NCBI GenBank assembly: GCA_022779485.1
Contig: JALFTC010000004.1
Coordinates: forward strand, 1 to 58,763
Origin: Ruminococcus sp.
Lineage (GTDB): Bacteria; Bacillota; Clostridia; Oscillospirales; Acutalibacteraceae
Direction of reading: 5' to 3'
Length of the DNA: 58,763 nt
Shown here: positions 17,693 through 27,380 of the stretch, in pieces
Layout of the letters: each line of letters starts with the position of its first letter
Numbering within the stretch: position 1 is the first letter of the stretch
Made by a program: the position numbers and the translations under genes
The notes under the pieces: model-generated
What the model was told of the DNA's origin: nothing
What the model saw: the letters and a program-made list of their open reading frames with translations, nothing else
The model's database searches: none

Positions 17693-19066
17693 ATGAAAAA
17701 ACAAATTACTAACGAAGCAATCTATGACGCCCGTAAGCTTGGCGGCGGCAAAATGGTTGTGTTGGGAATTCAGCATATGTTCGCTATGTTTGGCGCAACA
17801 GTTGTTGTTCCTCTCATCACAGGACTTTCAATTTCCGCAACCTTGCTGTTTGCAGGTCTTGGAACACTGTTGTTCCACTTGCTCACAAAGGGTAAAGTAC
17901 CTGCATTCTTAGGTTCATCCTTTGCTTTCCTTGCAGGTTATGCAGCAATAGCACCTAACGGTGAGGCTGACAAGCTGCCATATGCTTGTATCGGTGTTGC
18001 CTGTGCAACAATCCTTTACTTCATTCTTTCTGCTCTCTTCAAGTGCTTTGGCGCTCACAGAGTAATGAAGTTCTTCCCACCAATCGTTACAGGTCCAATC
18101 ATTATTGCAATCGGTTTAACACTTGCACCTTCTGCCATAAACAACTGTTCTGCATCAGGTGACAATGCCGGTCTTTCTTGGTTAGTAGCTATAACTGCTA
18201 TCGTAATTATCATTATTTGTAACATTTTCGGTAAGGGTATGATTAAGATTATCCCAATCATCTGTGGTGTTATCGGCTCTTACATTCTTGCTGTTTGCCT
18301 TGGTCTTGTTGACTTTACTGCTGTTAAAGAGGCAGCTTGGGTTGGTCTTCCTGTACAGTATGATAATACTGTATTCAGCGTGTTCACAAACGGACATACA
18401 GACTGGGGTCTTATCACAACAGCAATCATCACAATCGTACCTATTGCACTTGCAACAATGGTTGAGCATATCGGTGATGTTTCTGCTATTTCCTCAACAA
18501 TCGGCAAAAACTGTATAGCTGACCCCGGACTTCACAGAACACTTTTAGGTGACGGTGCCGCAACACTCCTTGCTTCTCTCTTCGGTGCTCCTGCAAACAC
18601 AACATATGGCGAAAATACAGGCGTACTTAACCTTACAAAGGTGTTTGATTCAAGAGTTATCAGAATTGCAGCATATTTTGCAATCCTTTTCTCATTCTCA
18701 CCAAAGTTTGCAGCAGTAGTTTCTTCTGTTCCTTCAGCAACAGTTGGCGGTGTTTCACTTGTTCTCTACGGTATGATTTCATCTGTCGGTGTTAGAAACA
18801 TTGTTGAAAACAAAATCGACTTCACAAGTATGAGAAATGTTCTTATTATGGCTCTTATCCTTGTTCTCTCAATCGGAATTGCATACTCAACAGCAGGTGC
18901 AATCGCATTTACAATCGGCGAAGTAACAATTTCACTTTCCGGTCTTGCAGTAGGTTCTCTAGTTGGTATTATCCTAAATGCTATCATCCCGGGTAATGAC
19001 TATAAGTTCCAAACTGATGAAGACTTAGGTGCTAACGAAATTCAAAAAGATACAAGAGAAATGTAA
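17693..19066 (+). CDS. uraA: NCS2-family uracil/xanthine permease
   Basis: 457 residues with about 12-14 membrane segments. It imports uracil (or xanthine) by proton symport. Family motifs: 'LGIQHMFAMFGATVVVPLITGL' spans the first helix, 'PPIVTGPIIIAIGLTLAPSA' the QH-type middle helix region, and 'ALATMVEHIGDVSAI' and 'TTYGENTGVLNLTKV' hold the conserved substrate-binding Glu and ENxG. UraA is more likely than a xanthine permease because of the ENTGV loop, but this is a soft call. It lies 50 bases after panD, with a weak hairpin (AAAGGTAATT/AATTACTTTT, 17643-17668) in the gap that could be an attenuator. Confidence 0.9.
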   Translation: MKKQITNEAIYDARKLGGGKMVVLGIQHMFAMFGATVVVPLITGLSISATLLFAGLGTLLFHLLTKGKVPAFLGSSFAFLAGYAAIAPNGEADKLPYACIGVACATILYFILSALFKCFGAHRVMKFFPPIVTGPIIIAIGLTLAPSAINNCSASGDNAGLSWLVAITAIVIIIICNIFGKGMIKIIPIICGVIGSYILAVCLGLVDFTAVKEAAWVGLPVQYDNTVFSVFTNGHTDWGLITTAIITIVPIALATMVEHIGDVSAISSTIGKNCIADPGLHRTLLGDGAATLLASLFGAPANTTYGENTGVLNLTKVFDSRVIRIAAYFAILFSFSPKFAAVVSSVPSATVGGVSLVLYGMISSVGVRNIVENKIDFTSMRNVLIMALILVLSIGIAYSTAGAIAFTIGEVTISLSGLAVGSLVGIILNAIIPGNDYKFQTDEDLGANEIQKDTREM

Positions 19067-19103
19067 CTTTAGTATTACAATATAAACTCAATACTAATCT
19101 ATT

Positions 19104-19132
19104 AAAAAACCTCCCTTAATGGGAGGTTTTTT
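19104..19132 (+). terminator. Terminator after uraA
   Basis: AAAAAACCTCCC-TTAAT-GGGAGGTTTTTT, a 12-bp perfect stem with a T tail, 38 bases after the stop. Confidence 0.95.
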
Positions 19133-19200
19133 GTTTGTGTAAATCAATGTAAATATTACTCACTAGTGTTAAATTTTATGACAAATATTTTTATAAGCTA

Positions 19201-19229
19201 TTGACCAAAATAATAAACATTGCTACAAT
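19201..19229 (+). promoter_or_regulatory. Promoter for the small ORF and LRR gene
   Basis: TTGACC, a 17-bp spacer and TACAAT, about 120 bases upstream of the first coupled start. No other structure is seen in the 19133-19349 gap. Confidence 0.65.
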
Positions 19230-19349
19230 TATATATAGAAATTAACAAGGAAGTGTTTCCTATGAGTTAATAATAAGTAAATATACATATATTTGTTATA
19301 AATTATTTATTAAAACAAAAATACTATTTAACGAAAGAAAATTATATTT

Positions 19350-19523
19350 ATGCAAATTATAACAAACAACAAGGAAAAAATTAAACTAAATCGTCTACCT
19401 ATTTATGATAAGGCAGATATGATAAAAGTTTACGAAGCAAGATACAAAAAGAAACCTGCAAATGATAACGAATTGTTAGATGGTTTAAATTCATGTGATT
19501 TTATTTTGGAGTTGATTTTATGA
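19350..19523 (+). CDS. 57-residue protein translationally coupled to an LRR gene
   Basis: ATG at 19350 to TGA at 19521-19523; the stop overlaps the next gene's start in an ATGA. The protein is charged and helical (NNKEKIKLNRLPIYDKADMI...) with no signal peptide or membrane segment. A weak GAAAG precedes its start. The LRR gene's ribosome site (GGAG at 19508-19511) lies within this frame. It could be a real small protein or an upstream ORF that controls translation of the LRR protein. I do not recognise a family. Confidence 0.45.
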   Translation: MQIITNNKEKIKLNRLPIYDKADMIKVYEARYKKKPANDNELLDGLNSCDFILELIL

Positions 19524-21319
19524 AAAAATTAATTAGCTTATTTTTAGTATTTATGTTATTGGTTACTGTTATCCCATTTAATGCATTAGCTGATACTGAT
19601 AGTGCAGGCATAACAGTTGGTTATGACTTAGGTAAGAATTTTCAAATTACTTATGATAAAACTTCAAAGACATTAACAGTTCAAGGTAAAGGATGTTTTG
19701 GCAAGTTAGGTTTTTCAGAATTTGACTATTATTATGGTAATCCAATGTGTTGGGATTGGAAAGAGGATTGCTTTCCACCATTATTTCAAGTAGAAAATAT
19801 TGTAATAGGTGAAGGAATAACTGCTATTGGTGACTATATGTTTATTAATTTCTATAAAGCAAAAAAAATTACTTTACCTAAAAGCCTGAAAAGAATCGGC
19901 AAAGCCTCATTTTTGAATTGTTTAAGTTTGCAAAAAATCATTGGTGGACAGAATGTTACCCAAATTGACGGTGGAGCTTTTTTAAGTTGTTCAGATATTA
20001 AGAATATTTCTTTCCCAAATCTTGTGAAAATTGATAATTCAAGGGTTCATGTATTTTCCACTTTTGATGAAATAGACATGGTTGAGGGTTATTATTGGAA
20101 ATTAGACAAAAGCTTTAGTGTAGGACCATTTGTGCATTGTAGAAATCTTGAAAGTATTTATATTCCAAAGGTAAAAAAACTTGCTGACAGAACATTCTTT
20201 GATTGTCCAAAGCTAAAGACAATTAACAAGAATAATAATTTGAATAATATTACAGATATGGGTGTATCTGTGTTTTATAATTGCAAAAGTCTAAAGAATA
20301 TTTCTTTGCCAAAAATAAAGGCAGTAAAAAGCAGTGCATTGATAAAAAAAGGTGATAGTGGTGGAATTATACTTCCTAGTGGTGACTTGCATTGCGAAGG
20401 GGCTTTTGAAAATTGTTCATCATTAGAAAAAATTAATATTCCAAATGTAGAAGGCATTGGTAATAACTCATTTTACAATTGCAAAAACTTAAAAAAAATA
20501 AATAAGAATAACAGCCTTTCTAAACTGACTTATCTGGGTTCAGGTGTATTTGCAAAATGTGAAAAGTTAGAGAAGATTTCTTTGCCAAAGGTAAAGCAAC
20601 TAAAAATGACAAAGTATAAAGCAAGTGATTTACAGTTCTATAATAAACAACCAACTGAATTTTACTATGATGGTATTGGTGAATTGCGTTCCTGTGACAG
20701 AGTTTATGGTACATTTGAAGGTTGTACAAGGTTAAAGAGCATTTCAGCTCCTAATGTTAAAACTGTAGGAGCAAGAACATTTTATAGTTGTAAAAGTTTA
20801 AAGAAAATTTCTTTACCAAAGGTAACTACTATAGGTTCATCTGCATTCTTTAATTGTATTAATTTAACATCAGTTAATATGCCAAAGTTGCGTAATCTGC
20901 AAACAAAAAAATGGACACAATTTAAACTTCTAAATGAAGGAACAGAATATATTCCTAAAAAGGTTAAGAGAAAGTATTATTATCGTGGTACATTTGAAAA
21001 GTGTGTTAAGCTAAAGAAAATAACATCATCTTCTTTAGCTAATGTTGGAAAGTATGATTTTAAAGATTGTACAAGACTAGAGAGTATTGCTCTAGGCAAA
21101 AATCTAAAATCAATAGGAGATAGTGCATTTAATAACAACAGAAAGTTAAAGTCAGTAAGCATAAAATCAACAAAGTTGAGTAAAGTAGGAAAATCAGCAT
21201 TTTCTAAAATTTATTCAAAAGCAAAGTTTACTGTGCCAAAGAGTAAACTAAAGAAATACAAAAAGCTAATTAAAAGTAATGGAAAAGCTCCAAAAAATGT
21301 AAAATTCATAGCTAAATAA
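19520..21319 (+). CDS. Secreted BspA-like leucine-rich-repeat protein
   Basis: 599 residues. A signal peptide covers about 1-25 (KKLISLFLVFMLLVTVIPFNALA). Nearly the whole mature chain is BspA-type LRR: 'AFxNCxSLxxIxxP' repeats from about 95 to 585, such as NCLSLQKI, NCKSLKNISLP and YSCKSLKKISLPK, some with 20-40 residue insertions. The C-terminus is a very basic segment (KSKLKKYKKLIKS). No dockerin or anchor is present, so it is secreted or held by charge to the wall. BspA LRRs mediate adhesion or protein binding in other bacteria; the partner here is unknown. The gene has its own promoter and a terminator, and is preceded by the 57-residue ORF. Confidence 0.88.
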   Translation: MKKLISLFLVFMLLVTVIPFNALADTDSAGITVGYDLGKNFQITYDKTSKTLTVQGKGCFGKLGFSEFDYYYGNPMCWDWKEDCFPPLFQVENIVIGEGITAIGDYMFINFYKAKKITLPKSLKRIGKASFLNCLSLQKIIGGQNVTQIDGGAFLSCSDIKNISFPNLVKIDNSRVHVFSTFDEIDMVEGYYWKLDKSFSVGPFVHCRNLESIYIPKVKKLADRTFFDCPKLKTINKNNNLNNITDMGVSVFYNCKSLKNISLPKIKAVKSSALIKKGDSGGIILPSGDLHCEGAFENCSSLEKINIPNVEGIGNNSFYNCKNLKKINKNNSLSKLTYLGSGVFAKCEKLEKISLPKVKQLKMTKYKASDLQFYNKQPTEFYYDGIGELRSCDRVYGTFEGCTRLKSISAPNVKTVGARTFYSCKSLKKISLPKVTTIGSSAFFNCINLTSVNMPKLRNLQTKKWTQFKLLNEGTEYIPKKVKRKYYYRGTFEKCVKLKKITSSSLANVGKYDFKDCTRLESIALGKNLKSIGDSAFNNNRKLKSVSIKSTKLSKVGKSAFSKIYSKAKFTVPKSKLKKYKKLIKSNGKAPKNVKFIAK

Positions 21320-21323
21320 ACAT

Positions 21324-21352
21324 AGCCTCCTATAGTTATACTGTAGGAGGCT
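21324..21352 (+). terminator. Terminator after the LRR gene
   Basis: AGCCTCCTATAG pairs with CTGTAGGAGGCT (one wobble), beginning 5 bases after the stop codon. Confidence 0.85.
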
Positions 21353-21362
21353 TTATGTTGCA

Positions 21363-21395
21363 GAAAAATAGGGCAGAAAGTAAAATTTCTGCCCT
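21363..21395 (-). terminator. Terminator of the acn-icd-rex operon
   Basis: On the minus strand AGGGCAGAAA pairs with TTTCTGCCCT and is followed by ATTTTT, 6 bases downstream of the rex stop. It stands back-to-back with the LRR gene's terminator. Confidence 0.9.
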
Positions 21396-21400
21396 AATAA

Positions 21401-22060
21401 TTATTCTTCAGTTTTTTCTTCTGATTTTAATTTTTCGTTCATTCTATATGAGAGAGTCATTAAGCTATCTGTCATATGAACATTCTCAACAACAGTATCA
21501 CTGTATTTTCTGGCAATATCAAAGTGAGAGAAATTCCAAAAAGCCTTGATTCCGTTGCTATATAACTTGTCAATAATTCCGGCAACGCTGTTTTTTGGAA
21601 CACACAGTACAGCAATGGAAATGTTGTTGTCGGCAATGAACTTTTCCATATCATTTTCGGGGTAAATCCTTATCCCCTTAATTTCCTGTCCAACAAGAAG
21701 TGGGTTTGTTTCAAATATACCCTTAACACAAAAACCTTTCTCAACGAAATTAATGTGTAGGGCAATAGCCTTGCCAAGGTTACCGGCACCAAGAATAATA
21801 GCGTTGTTCACCTTGTTAAGACCTAAAATTTTTTCCATTTCACCCTTTAAAAAGGATATACTGTACCCATATCCCTGCTGACCAAAACCGCCAAAGCAGT
21901 TAAAATCCTGTCTGATTTGGCTGGCAGTCACATTCATAAGCTCCGCAAGCCTACTTGAGCTTATTCTTTTTTCTCCACTATCAGCTAATTCACTTATGAA
22001 TCTGTAATATCGTGGAAGTCGCCTGATAACAGACATAGAAATTTTATCATGCTTCGGCAC
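21401..22060 (-). CDS. rex: Redox-sensing transcriptional repressor Rex
   Basis: 219 residues from a GTG at 22060 with AAAGGTGG about 8 bases upstream; an ATG 8 codons later is possible. The N-terminal winged helix (about 9-75) has 'RRLPRYYRFISEL' and 'TASQIRQDFNCFGGFGQQGYGY', the Rex DNA-binding signature. The Rossmann fold follows with 'AIILGAGNLGKAI' (GxGxxG, NAD(H)-binding). Rex represses fermentation and redox genes when NAD+ is high and leaves DNA when NADH rises. It is the last gene of acn-icd-rex, 20 bases after icd. A candidate operator is at 25383-25400, suggesting it controls its own operon. Confidence 0.95.
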   Translation of the reverse strand: MPKHDKISMSVIRRLPRYYRFISELADSGEKRISSSRLAELMNVTASQIRQDFNCFGGFGQQGYGYSISFLKGEMEKILGLNKVNNAIILGAGNLGKAIALHINFVEKGFCVKGIFETNPLLVGQEIKGIRIYPENDMEKFIADNNISIAVLCVPKNSVAGIIDKLYSNGIKAFWNFSHFDIARKYSDTVVENVHMTDSLMTLSYRMNEKLKSEEKTEE

Positions 22061-22080
22061 TTATTATGCCACCTTTCAAA

Positions 22081-23289
22081 TTATAGGATTGCCTTTAGTC
22101 TTTCGTTAACTGCAAGGAGGAATTCCTCTGTGTTAACCTTCTTCTTGTTTTCAAGAGTAGATAGTAGGTAAAGGTCACCTGTCATTACACCCTCTTCAAT
22201 AGTTGTGATTGTAGCCTTCTCCAGCTTATCGGCAAAGTCGCAAAGATCACTAATGCCGTCAAGCTCGCCTCTTTTTTTGAGAGCGCCTGTCCAAGCAAAG
22301 AGAGTAGCAACGCTGTTTGTTGATGTTTCTTCACCCTTAAGGTGCTTGTAGTAGTGACGCTGAACAGTACCGTGAGCAGCCTCATATTCGTAAATTCCGT
22401 CAGGGGAAACAAGGACTGAAGTCATCATAGCAAGTGAGCCGAAGGCTGTTGCTATCATATCACTCATAACATCACCGTCATAGTTCTTACAAGCCCAGAT
22501 GTAACCACCCTCAGAACGAACAACTCTTGCAACAGCGTCGTCGATAAGTGTGTAGAAGTACTCAATACCTGCCTCTTCAAACTTTTCTTTGTACTCGTTG
22601 TCAAAGATTTCCTGGAAAATATCCTTAAATGTATGGTCGTACTTCTTACTGATTGTGTCCTTTGTAGCAAACCAAATGTCTTGCTTTAGGTCAAGTGCAT
22701 AGTTAAAGCAAGCACGGGCAAATGAGCCGATGGAGCTGTCAAGGTTGTGCATACCCTGAATAACACCGTCACCCTTAAAGTCGTGGATAAGTGACTTTTC
22801 TGTTGTACCGTCTGCATTTGTTACAAGGAGTTCAGCCTTTGAACCGCCCTTGACAACCATCTCTGTGTTTTTGTAAACATCACCGTATGCGTGTCTTGCA
22901 ATAGTGATTGGCTTTTTCCAAGTTGGAATGTAAGGTGTGATGCCCTTAACAATAATAGGAGAACGGAAAACAGTACCGTCAAGAATTGCTCTGATTGTAC
23001 CGTTAGGTGACTTCCACATCTCTTTAAGGTCATATTCAGTCATTCTTGCAGCGTTTGGTGTGATAGTTGCACACTTAACAGCAACGCCGTACTTTTTTGT
23101 TGCCTCTGCTGAATCAATAGTAACCTGGTCGTTAGTTGCATTTCTGTTTTCAAGACCAAGGTCATAGTACTTTGACTTTAAATCAACATAAGGAGTGATA
23201 AGGATATCCTTAATCATCTTCCAAATGATTCTTGTCATTTCATCTCCGTCCATCTCTACAAGAGGTGTGGTCATAGGAATTTTTGCCAT
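22081..23289 (-). CDS. icd: Isocitrate dehydrogenase, NADP-dependent type
   Basis: 402 residues, the length of the eukaryote-like NADP-IDH family. It oxidatively decarboxylates isocitrate to 2-oxoglutarate. Visible motifs include '[16 protein letters not shown]' at the start, the substrate loop '[13 protein letters not shown]', '[10 protein letters not shown]', '[11 protein letters not shown]' (metal-binding Asp) and '[11 protein letters not shown]' (cofactor loop, the H-x-x-x-R pattern typical of NADP preference). AAGGAG precedes the ATG. Second gene of acn-icd-rex; with aconitase it forms the oxidative route from citrate to glutamate used by fermentative clostridia lacking a full TCA cycle. 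Confidence 0.96.
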   Translation of the reverse strand: MAKIPMTTPLVEMDGDEMTRIIWKMIKDILITPYVDLKSKYYDLGLENRNATNDQVTIDSAEATKKYGVAVKCATITPNAARMTEYDLKEMWKSPNGTIRAILDGTVFRSPIIVKGITPYIPTWKKPITIARHAYGDVYKNTEMVVKGGSKAELLVTNADGTTEKSLIHDFKGDGVIQGMHNLDSSIGSFARACFNYALDLKQDIWFATKDTISKKYDHTFKDIFQEIFDNEYKEKFEEAGIEYFYTLIDDAVARVVRSEGGYIWACKNYDGDVMSDMIATAFGSLAMMTSVLVSPDGIYEYEAAHGTVQRHYYKHLKGEETSTNSVATLFAWTGALKKRGELDGISDLCDFADKLEKATITTIEEGVMTGDLYLLSTLENKKKVNTEEFLLAVNERLKAIL

Positions 23290-23346
23290 AATAATTCTCC
23301 TTCTTTTTTATAATTTACAGTTGTTTATGTTAATGATTAAGTGTAA

Positions 23347-25278
23347 TCAGCTGTTTTCCTTTGTGTAGTTAAGCAGACCGCCGGCAATGATAATTGCCTT
23401 TGTCCTGTCTGTAAGCTCACACTTAGCCATAATTTCTTCCCCTGTTGTCTTGTTTACAACCTTGATGTCACCGCCATTTGCAACGATTTCCTTAACATCA
23501 GGAAGTACAATTTCGTCACACAGAGAAATCTTGTCATAGTCATTCTCGTTACAGAATTCAAGAGGAAGAATACCTGCGTTGATAAGGTTTGCTCTGTGAA
23601 TTCTTGCAAAGGATTTTACAAGAACAGCCTTAACTCCAAGGTAAAGGGGTGCAAGTGCTGCGTGTTCTCTTGAAGAACCCTGACCGTAGTTTGCTCCGCC
23701 TACAATGATGGATGAGCCAAGGGATTTTGCCCTTGCAGGGAATTCAGGGTCGCAAACAGTAAAGCAGTGCTGTGAAATTGCAGGAATGTTTGAACGAAGT
23801 GGAAGTATCTTTGCACCGGCAGGCATAATGTGGTCTGTGGTGATGTTGTCCTCAACCTTTAATGCACATGTTGCGTTGATTGTATCCTCAAGTGGAGTTG
23901 TTTCAGGGAAAGGCTTGATGTTTGGTCCTCTCAATACCTCAATATTGTCCATTTCTTCAACGGTTGCAGGAGCAATAACCATATTGTCGTTGATAAGGAA
24001 CTTCTCAGGCATTTCAACCTCATAGCCCTCGCCAAGAGTAGTTGGGTCTGTAAATACACCTGTAAGTGCAGAAGCCGCTGCAGTTTCAGGAGATACAAGG
24101 TAAATCTGTCCATCCTTTGTTCCTGAACGACCAAGGAAGTTTCTGTTGAATGTTCTAAGGGAAATACCCTTTGAGTTAGGTGACTGTCCCATACCGATAC
24201 AAGGACCGCAAGCGGATTCCAAAATTCTTGCACCGGCAGCAATAAGGTCGCCAAGTGCGCCGTTAAGTGCCAGCATATTAAATACCTGCTTTGAACCCGG
24301 TGCAATAGCAAGTGAAACATTTTCGGCAACAGTCTTGCCCTTTAAGATGTGAGCAACTGTCATCAAATCTCTGTAAGAAGAGTTTGTACAGGAGCCAATA
24401 CAAATTTGGTCAACCTTTTGACCTGCAAGGCTTTCAATAGTCTTGATGTTGTCAGGGGAATGTGGACAGGCAGCCATTGGCTTTAGTGTAGAAAGGTCAA
24501 TGTCGATAACCTCGTCATAAACAGCGTCCTCGTCCGGTGAAAGCTCAATCCAATCCTCCTCACGACCCTGTGCCTTAAGGAATTCCCTTGTAAGCTCATC
24601 AGATGGGAAGATAGAGGTTGTAGCGCCAAGCTCAGCACCCATATTTGTAATTGTTGCTCTTTCGGGGACAGAAAGTGTCTTAACACCCTCACCGCCGTAT
24701 TCAACAATTTTTCCAACACCGCCCTTAACGGACATAATTCTTAAAACTTCAAGAATAATATCCTTAGCGGCTACCCAAGGGTTAAGCTTGCCTGTAAGGT
24801 TTACTCTAACCATCTTAGGCATTGTAATGTAGTATGCACCGCCTCCCATGGCAACAGCAACATCAAGTCCGCCGGCACCCATAGCCAGCATACCGATACC
24901 GCCGCCTGTAGGTGTGTGGGAGTCGGAGCCGATTAAGGTTTTGCCCGGCTTACCAAATCTTTCAAGGTGAACCTGATGGCAAATTCCGTTACCCGGTTTG
25001 CTAAAGTAAATACCGTGCTTTTTACAAACAGACTGAATAAATCTGTGGTCGTCAGCATTTTCAAAGCCTGTCTGAAGTGTGTTGTGGTCAATGTAAGCAA
25101 CAGATTTCTCTGTTTTAACACGAGGTACTCCCATAGCCTCGAATTCAAGGTAGGCCATAGTACCTGTTGCGTCCTGTGTCAAGGTTTGGTCAATTCTAAG
25201 ACCGATGTCTGTACCCTTGACCATTTCACCGTCAACAATGTGTTCTTTAATGATTTTTTCTGCCAGTGTGTAACCCAT
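23347..25278 (-). CDS. acnA: Aconitate hydratase (clostridial/mitochondrial type)
   Basis: 643 residues, shorter than the E. coli AcnA of about 890 but normal for this lineage. It isomerises citrate to isocitrate using a 4Fe-4S cluster. Conserved features are 'YIDHNTLQ', 'GSDSHTPTGGGIGMLAMGAGG', the cluster cysteines in 'IGSCTNSSYRDL' and 'ESACGPCIGMG', 'GRSGTKDGQIYLVSPE' and the swivel-domain 'GGANYGQGSSREHAALAP'. The Cys-x-x-Cys in GPC is intact, so it should be active. It is first in the operon with icd and rex, with AAAGGAG before its ATG and a promoter at 25355-25383. LeuC is excluded by length, fused swivel domain and icd linkage. Confidence 0.94.
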   Translation of the reverse strand: MGYTLAEKIIKEHIVDGEMVKGTDIGLRIDQTLTQDATGTMAYLEFEAMGVPRVKTEKSVAYIDHNTLQTGFENADDHRFIQSVCKKHGIYFSKPGNGICHQVHLERFGKPGKTLIGSDSHTPTGGGIGMLAMGAGGLDVAVAMGGGAYYITMPKMVRVNLTGKLNPWVAAKDIILEVLRIMSVKGGVGKIVEYGGEGVKTLSVPERATITNMGAELGATTSIFPSDELTREFLKAQGREEDWIELSPDEDAVYDEVIDIDLSTLKPMAACPHSPDNIKTIESLAGQKVDQICIGSCTNSSYRDLMTVAHILKGKTVAENVSLAIAPGSKQVFNMLALNGALGDLIAAGARILESACGPCIGMGQSPNSKGISLRTFNRNFLGRSGTKDGQIYLVSPETAAASALTGVFTDPTTLGEGYEVEMPEKFLINDNMVIAPATVEEMDNIEVLRGPNIKPFPETTPLEDTINATCALKVEDNITTDHIMPAGAKILPLRSNIPAISQHCFTVCDPEFPARAKSLGSSIIVGGANYGQGSSREHAALAPLYLGVKAVLVKSFARIHRANLINAGILPLEFCNENDYDKISLCDEIVLPDVKEIVANGGDIKVVNKTTGEEIMAKCELTDRTKAIIIAGGLLNYTKENS

Positions 25279-25354
25279 AGTGATTTCTCCTTTTTAGTTT
25301 TCTTGTAATCTCTTTCTTCAGAAAAATTCTGCTAACAAGATAAAATACTCTATT

Positions 25355-25383
25355 ATTATACAATATTTTTCCCCTTTAATCAA
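25355..25383 (-). promoter_or_regulatory. Promoter of acn-icd-rex
   Basis: On the minus strand TTGATT, a 17-bp spacer and a perfect TATAAT. Predicted start about 25348, leaving a leader of about 70 bases. Confidence 0.75.
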
Positions 25384-25400
25384 TGTTAAATTTATAACAA
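25383..25400. promoter_or_regulatory. Candidate Rex operator
   Basis: ATGTTAAATTTATAACAA matches 12 of the 14 fixed positions of the clostridial Rex consensus TTGTTAA-N4-TTAACAA. It abuts the -35 of the acn promoter (shares one base), where a bound repressor would block polymerase. rex is the last gene of that operon. Confidence 0.6.
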
Positions 25401-25475
25401 TTTAATTATTAGTGCCCAAATATAGAATAACATTCAGAAATTTTTTCTACAAAATAACAGTAATTTCTATTTTAA

Positions 25476-25504
25476 TTGTATTTACATACTTGTTGTGATA
25501 TAAT
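25476..25504 (+). promoter_or_regulatory. Promoter of typA
   Basis: TTGTAT, a 17-bp spacer and a perfect TATAAT, with TGTG just before the -10, 56 bases upstream of the typA start. Confidence 0.65.
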
Positions 25505-25559
25505 CAATAACTGTGCAAAAATATAAATTATTAGTATTAAACATAAAGGAAATGATTGA

Positions 25560-27380
25560 ATGGCTACAAGAGAAAATCTAAGAAATATCGCAATTATCGC
25601 CCATGTTGACCACGGAAAAACCACCTTGGTTGACGAGCTGTTAAAGCAAAGCGGAACATTCCGAAGCAACGAGGTTGTGGAAGAGCGTGTTATGGACAGC
25701 AACGATATTGAAAGGGAAAGAGGAATTACAATTCTTTCCAAGACAACATCAGTTGTTTACGGTGACACAAAGATTAATATAGTTGACACACCGGGTCACG
25801 CAGACTTTGGCGGTGAGGTTGAGCGTATCCTCCAAATGGTTGACGGTGTTTTACTTGTTGTTGACGCATTCGAGGGCTGTATGCCTCAGACAAGATTTGT
25901 TCTTAAAAAGGCTTTGGCACTTAAGAAAAAGCCACTTGTTGTTCTAAATAAAATCGACAGAGAGGGTGCTCGTCCCGAGGAAGTTGTGGACGAAGTGCTT
26001 GATTTGTTCATCGAGCTTGGTGCAGACGACGACCAGCTTGAATTTCCTGTTGTTTACTGCTCTGCAAAGGCAGGCTATGCATCCCTTGATTATAACGAAA
26101 AGGGCACTGATATGATACCTCTGTTCAAGAGTATTGTGGAGGAAATTCCTGCTCCCCAGGGTGACCCGGACGCAGGTCTGCAAATTCTTATCTCCAACAT
26201 AGATTATGACGATTATGTTGGCAGAATAGGTGTGGGCAGAGTTGAAAGAGGTACTGTCAAGTCAGGTCAGGGCGCTGTTCTCTGCGGTATTGACGGTAGC
26301 CGAAAGAATGTTAAAATCCAAAAGCTGTATGAGTACGAGGGTCTTAACAGGGTAGAAACAGAGGAAGCAACCTACGGCGACCTTATCTGCATCAGCGGTG
26401 TTGGTTCAATCAATATCGGCGAAACACTTTGCTCCTACGAATGCGTAGAGCCACTGCCTTTTGTCAAGATTGACGAGCCTACCGTATCAATGAACTTTAT
26501 TGTAAACAATTCACCCTTTGCAGGACGAGAGGGTAAGTTTGTAACATCAAGAAATCTCCGTGACAGACTCTTTAAGGAAATCGAAACAAATGTTGCCCTA
26601 AAGGTAGAGGAAACAGATTCAGCCGATACCTTCAAGGTGTCAGGCAGAGGGGAACTTCACCTTTCTATCCTTATCGAAACTATGAGAAGACAGGGCTATG
26701 AATTTCAGGTTTCCCGTCCACAGGTTATTACAAAGGAAATTGACGGTGTTTTATGTGAGCCTGTTGAGGTTCTTATGATAGAAGTTCCTGACGAATATGT
26801 TGGTCCGGTAATGGAAAAGTTAGGCTCAAGAAAGGCTGAACTTGTAAATATGGACACCAACGGCAGCGGTACAACACACATTGAGTTCCGTATTCCGTCA
26901 AGAGGACTTATGGGTTACAGACCTGAATTTTTAACAGATACAAACGGCAACGGAATTATGAACCATGTGTTTGATGCATATGAGCCTTGGAAGGGAGAAA
27001 TCATCACAAGACATCAGGGCTCCCTTATCGCTTGGGAAACAGGTGACGCAGTAGCATACGGTCTGAATGCCGCACAGGAGAGAGGACGACTCTTCATAGG
27101 CGCAGGTGTTCCTGTGTATGAGGGTATGATTGTTGGCGCATCTCCAAAGGCAGAGGACTTAACTGTTAATGTCTGCAAGAAAAAGCATATGACAAATACA
27201 AGAGCGTCAGGCTCCGACGACGCACTAAAGCTTACACCACCGTCAATTATGTCACTTGAACAGTGTCTTGAATTTATCGGTGACGACGAGCTTGTTGAGG
27301 TAACTCCCGAAAATATCCGTATGAGAAAGACAATTCTTTCCCGTGAACAGAGAATGAAAAACCAAAGCCGTAAAAAATAA
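25560..27380 (+). CDS. typA: Ribosome-associated GTPase TypA/BipA
   Basis: 606 residues, the family norm. It binds the 70S ribosome like EF-G and assists ribosome assembly and stress or cold adaptation. G1 is AHVDHGKTT (about residues 14-22), the switch II region DTPGHADFGGEVER and G4 NKIDREGA are intact. The later domains carry 'GRGELHLSILIETMRRQGYEF' and the BipA-specific C-terminal domain ending 'TILSREQRMK'. AAAGGA is 9 bases before the ATG. Its stop overlaps the exonuclease start by one base, so the two are co-expressed. Confidence 0.97.
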   Translation: MATRENLRNIAIIAHVDHGKTTLVDELLKQSGTFRSNEVVEERVMDSNDIERERGITILSKTTSVVYGDTKINIVDTPGHADFGGEVERILQMVDGVLLVVDAFEGCMPQTRFVLKKALALKKKPLVVLNKIDREGARPEEVVDEVLDLFIELGADDDQLEFPVVYCSAKAGYASLDYNEKGTDMIPLFKSIVEEIPAPQGDPDAGLQILISNIDYDDYVGRIGVGRVERGTVKSGQGAVLCGIDGSRKNVKIQKLYEYEGLNRVETEEATYGDLICISGVGSINIGETLCSYECVEPLPFVKIDEPTVSMNFIVNNSPFAGREGKFVTSRNLRDRLFKEIETNVALKVEETDSADTFKVSGRGELHLSILIETMRRQGYEFQVSRPQVITKEIDGVLCEPVEVLMIEVPDEYVGPVMEKLGSRKAELVNMDTNGSGTTHIEFRIPSRGLMGYRPEFLTDTNGNGIMNHVFDAYEPWKGEIITRHQGSLIAWETGDAVAYGLNAAQERGRLFIGAGVPVYEGMIVGASPKAEDLTVNVCKKKHMTNTRASGSDDALKLTPPSIMSLEQCLEFIGDDELVEVTPENIRMRKTILSREQRMKNQSRKK

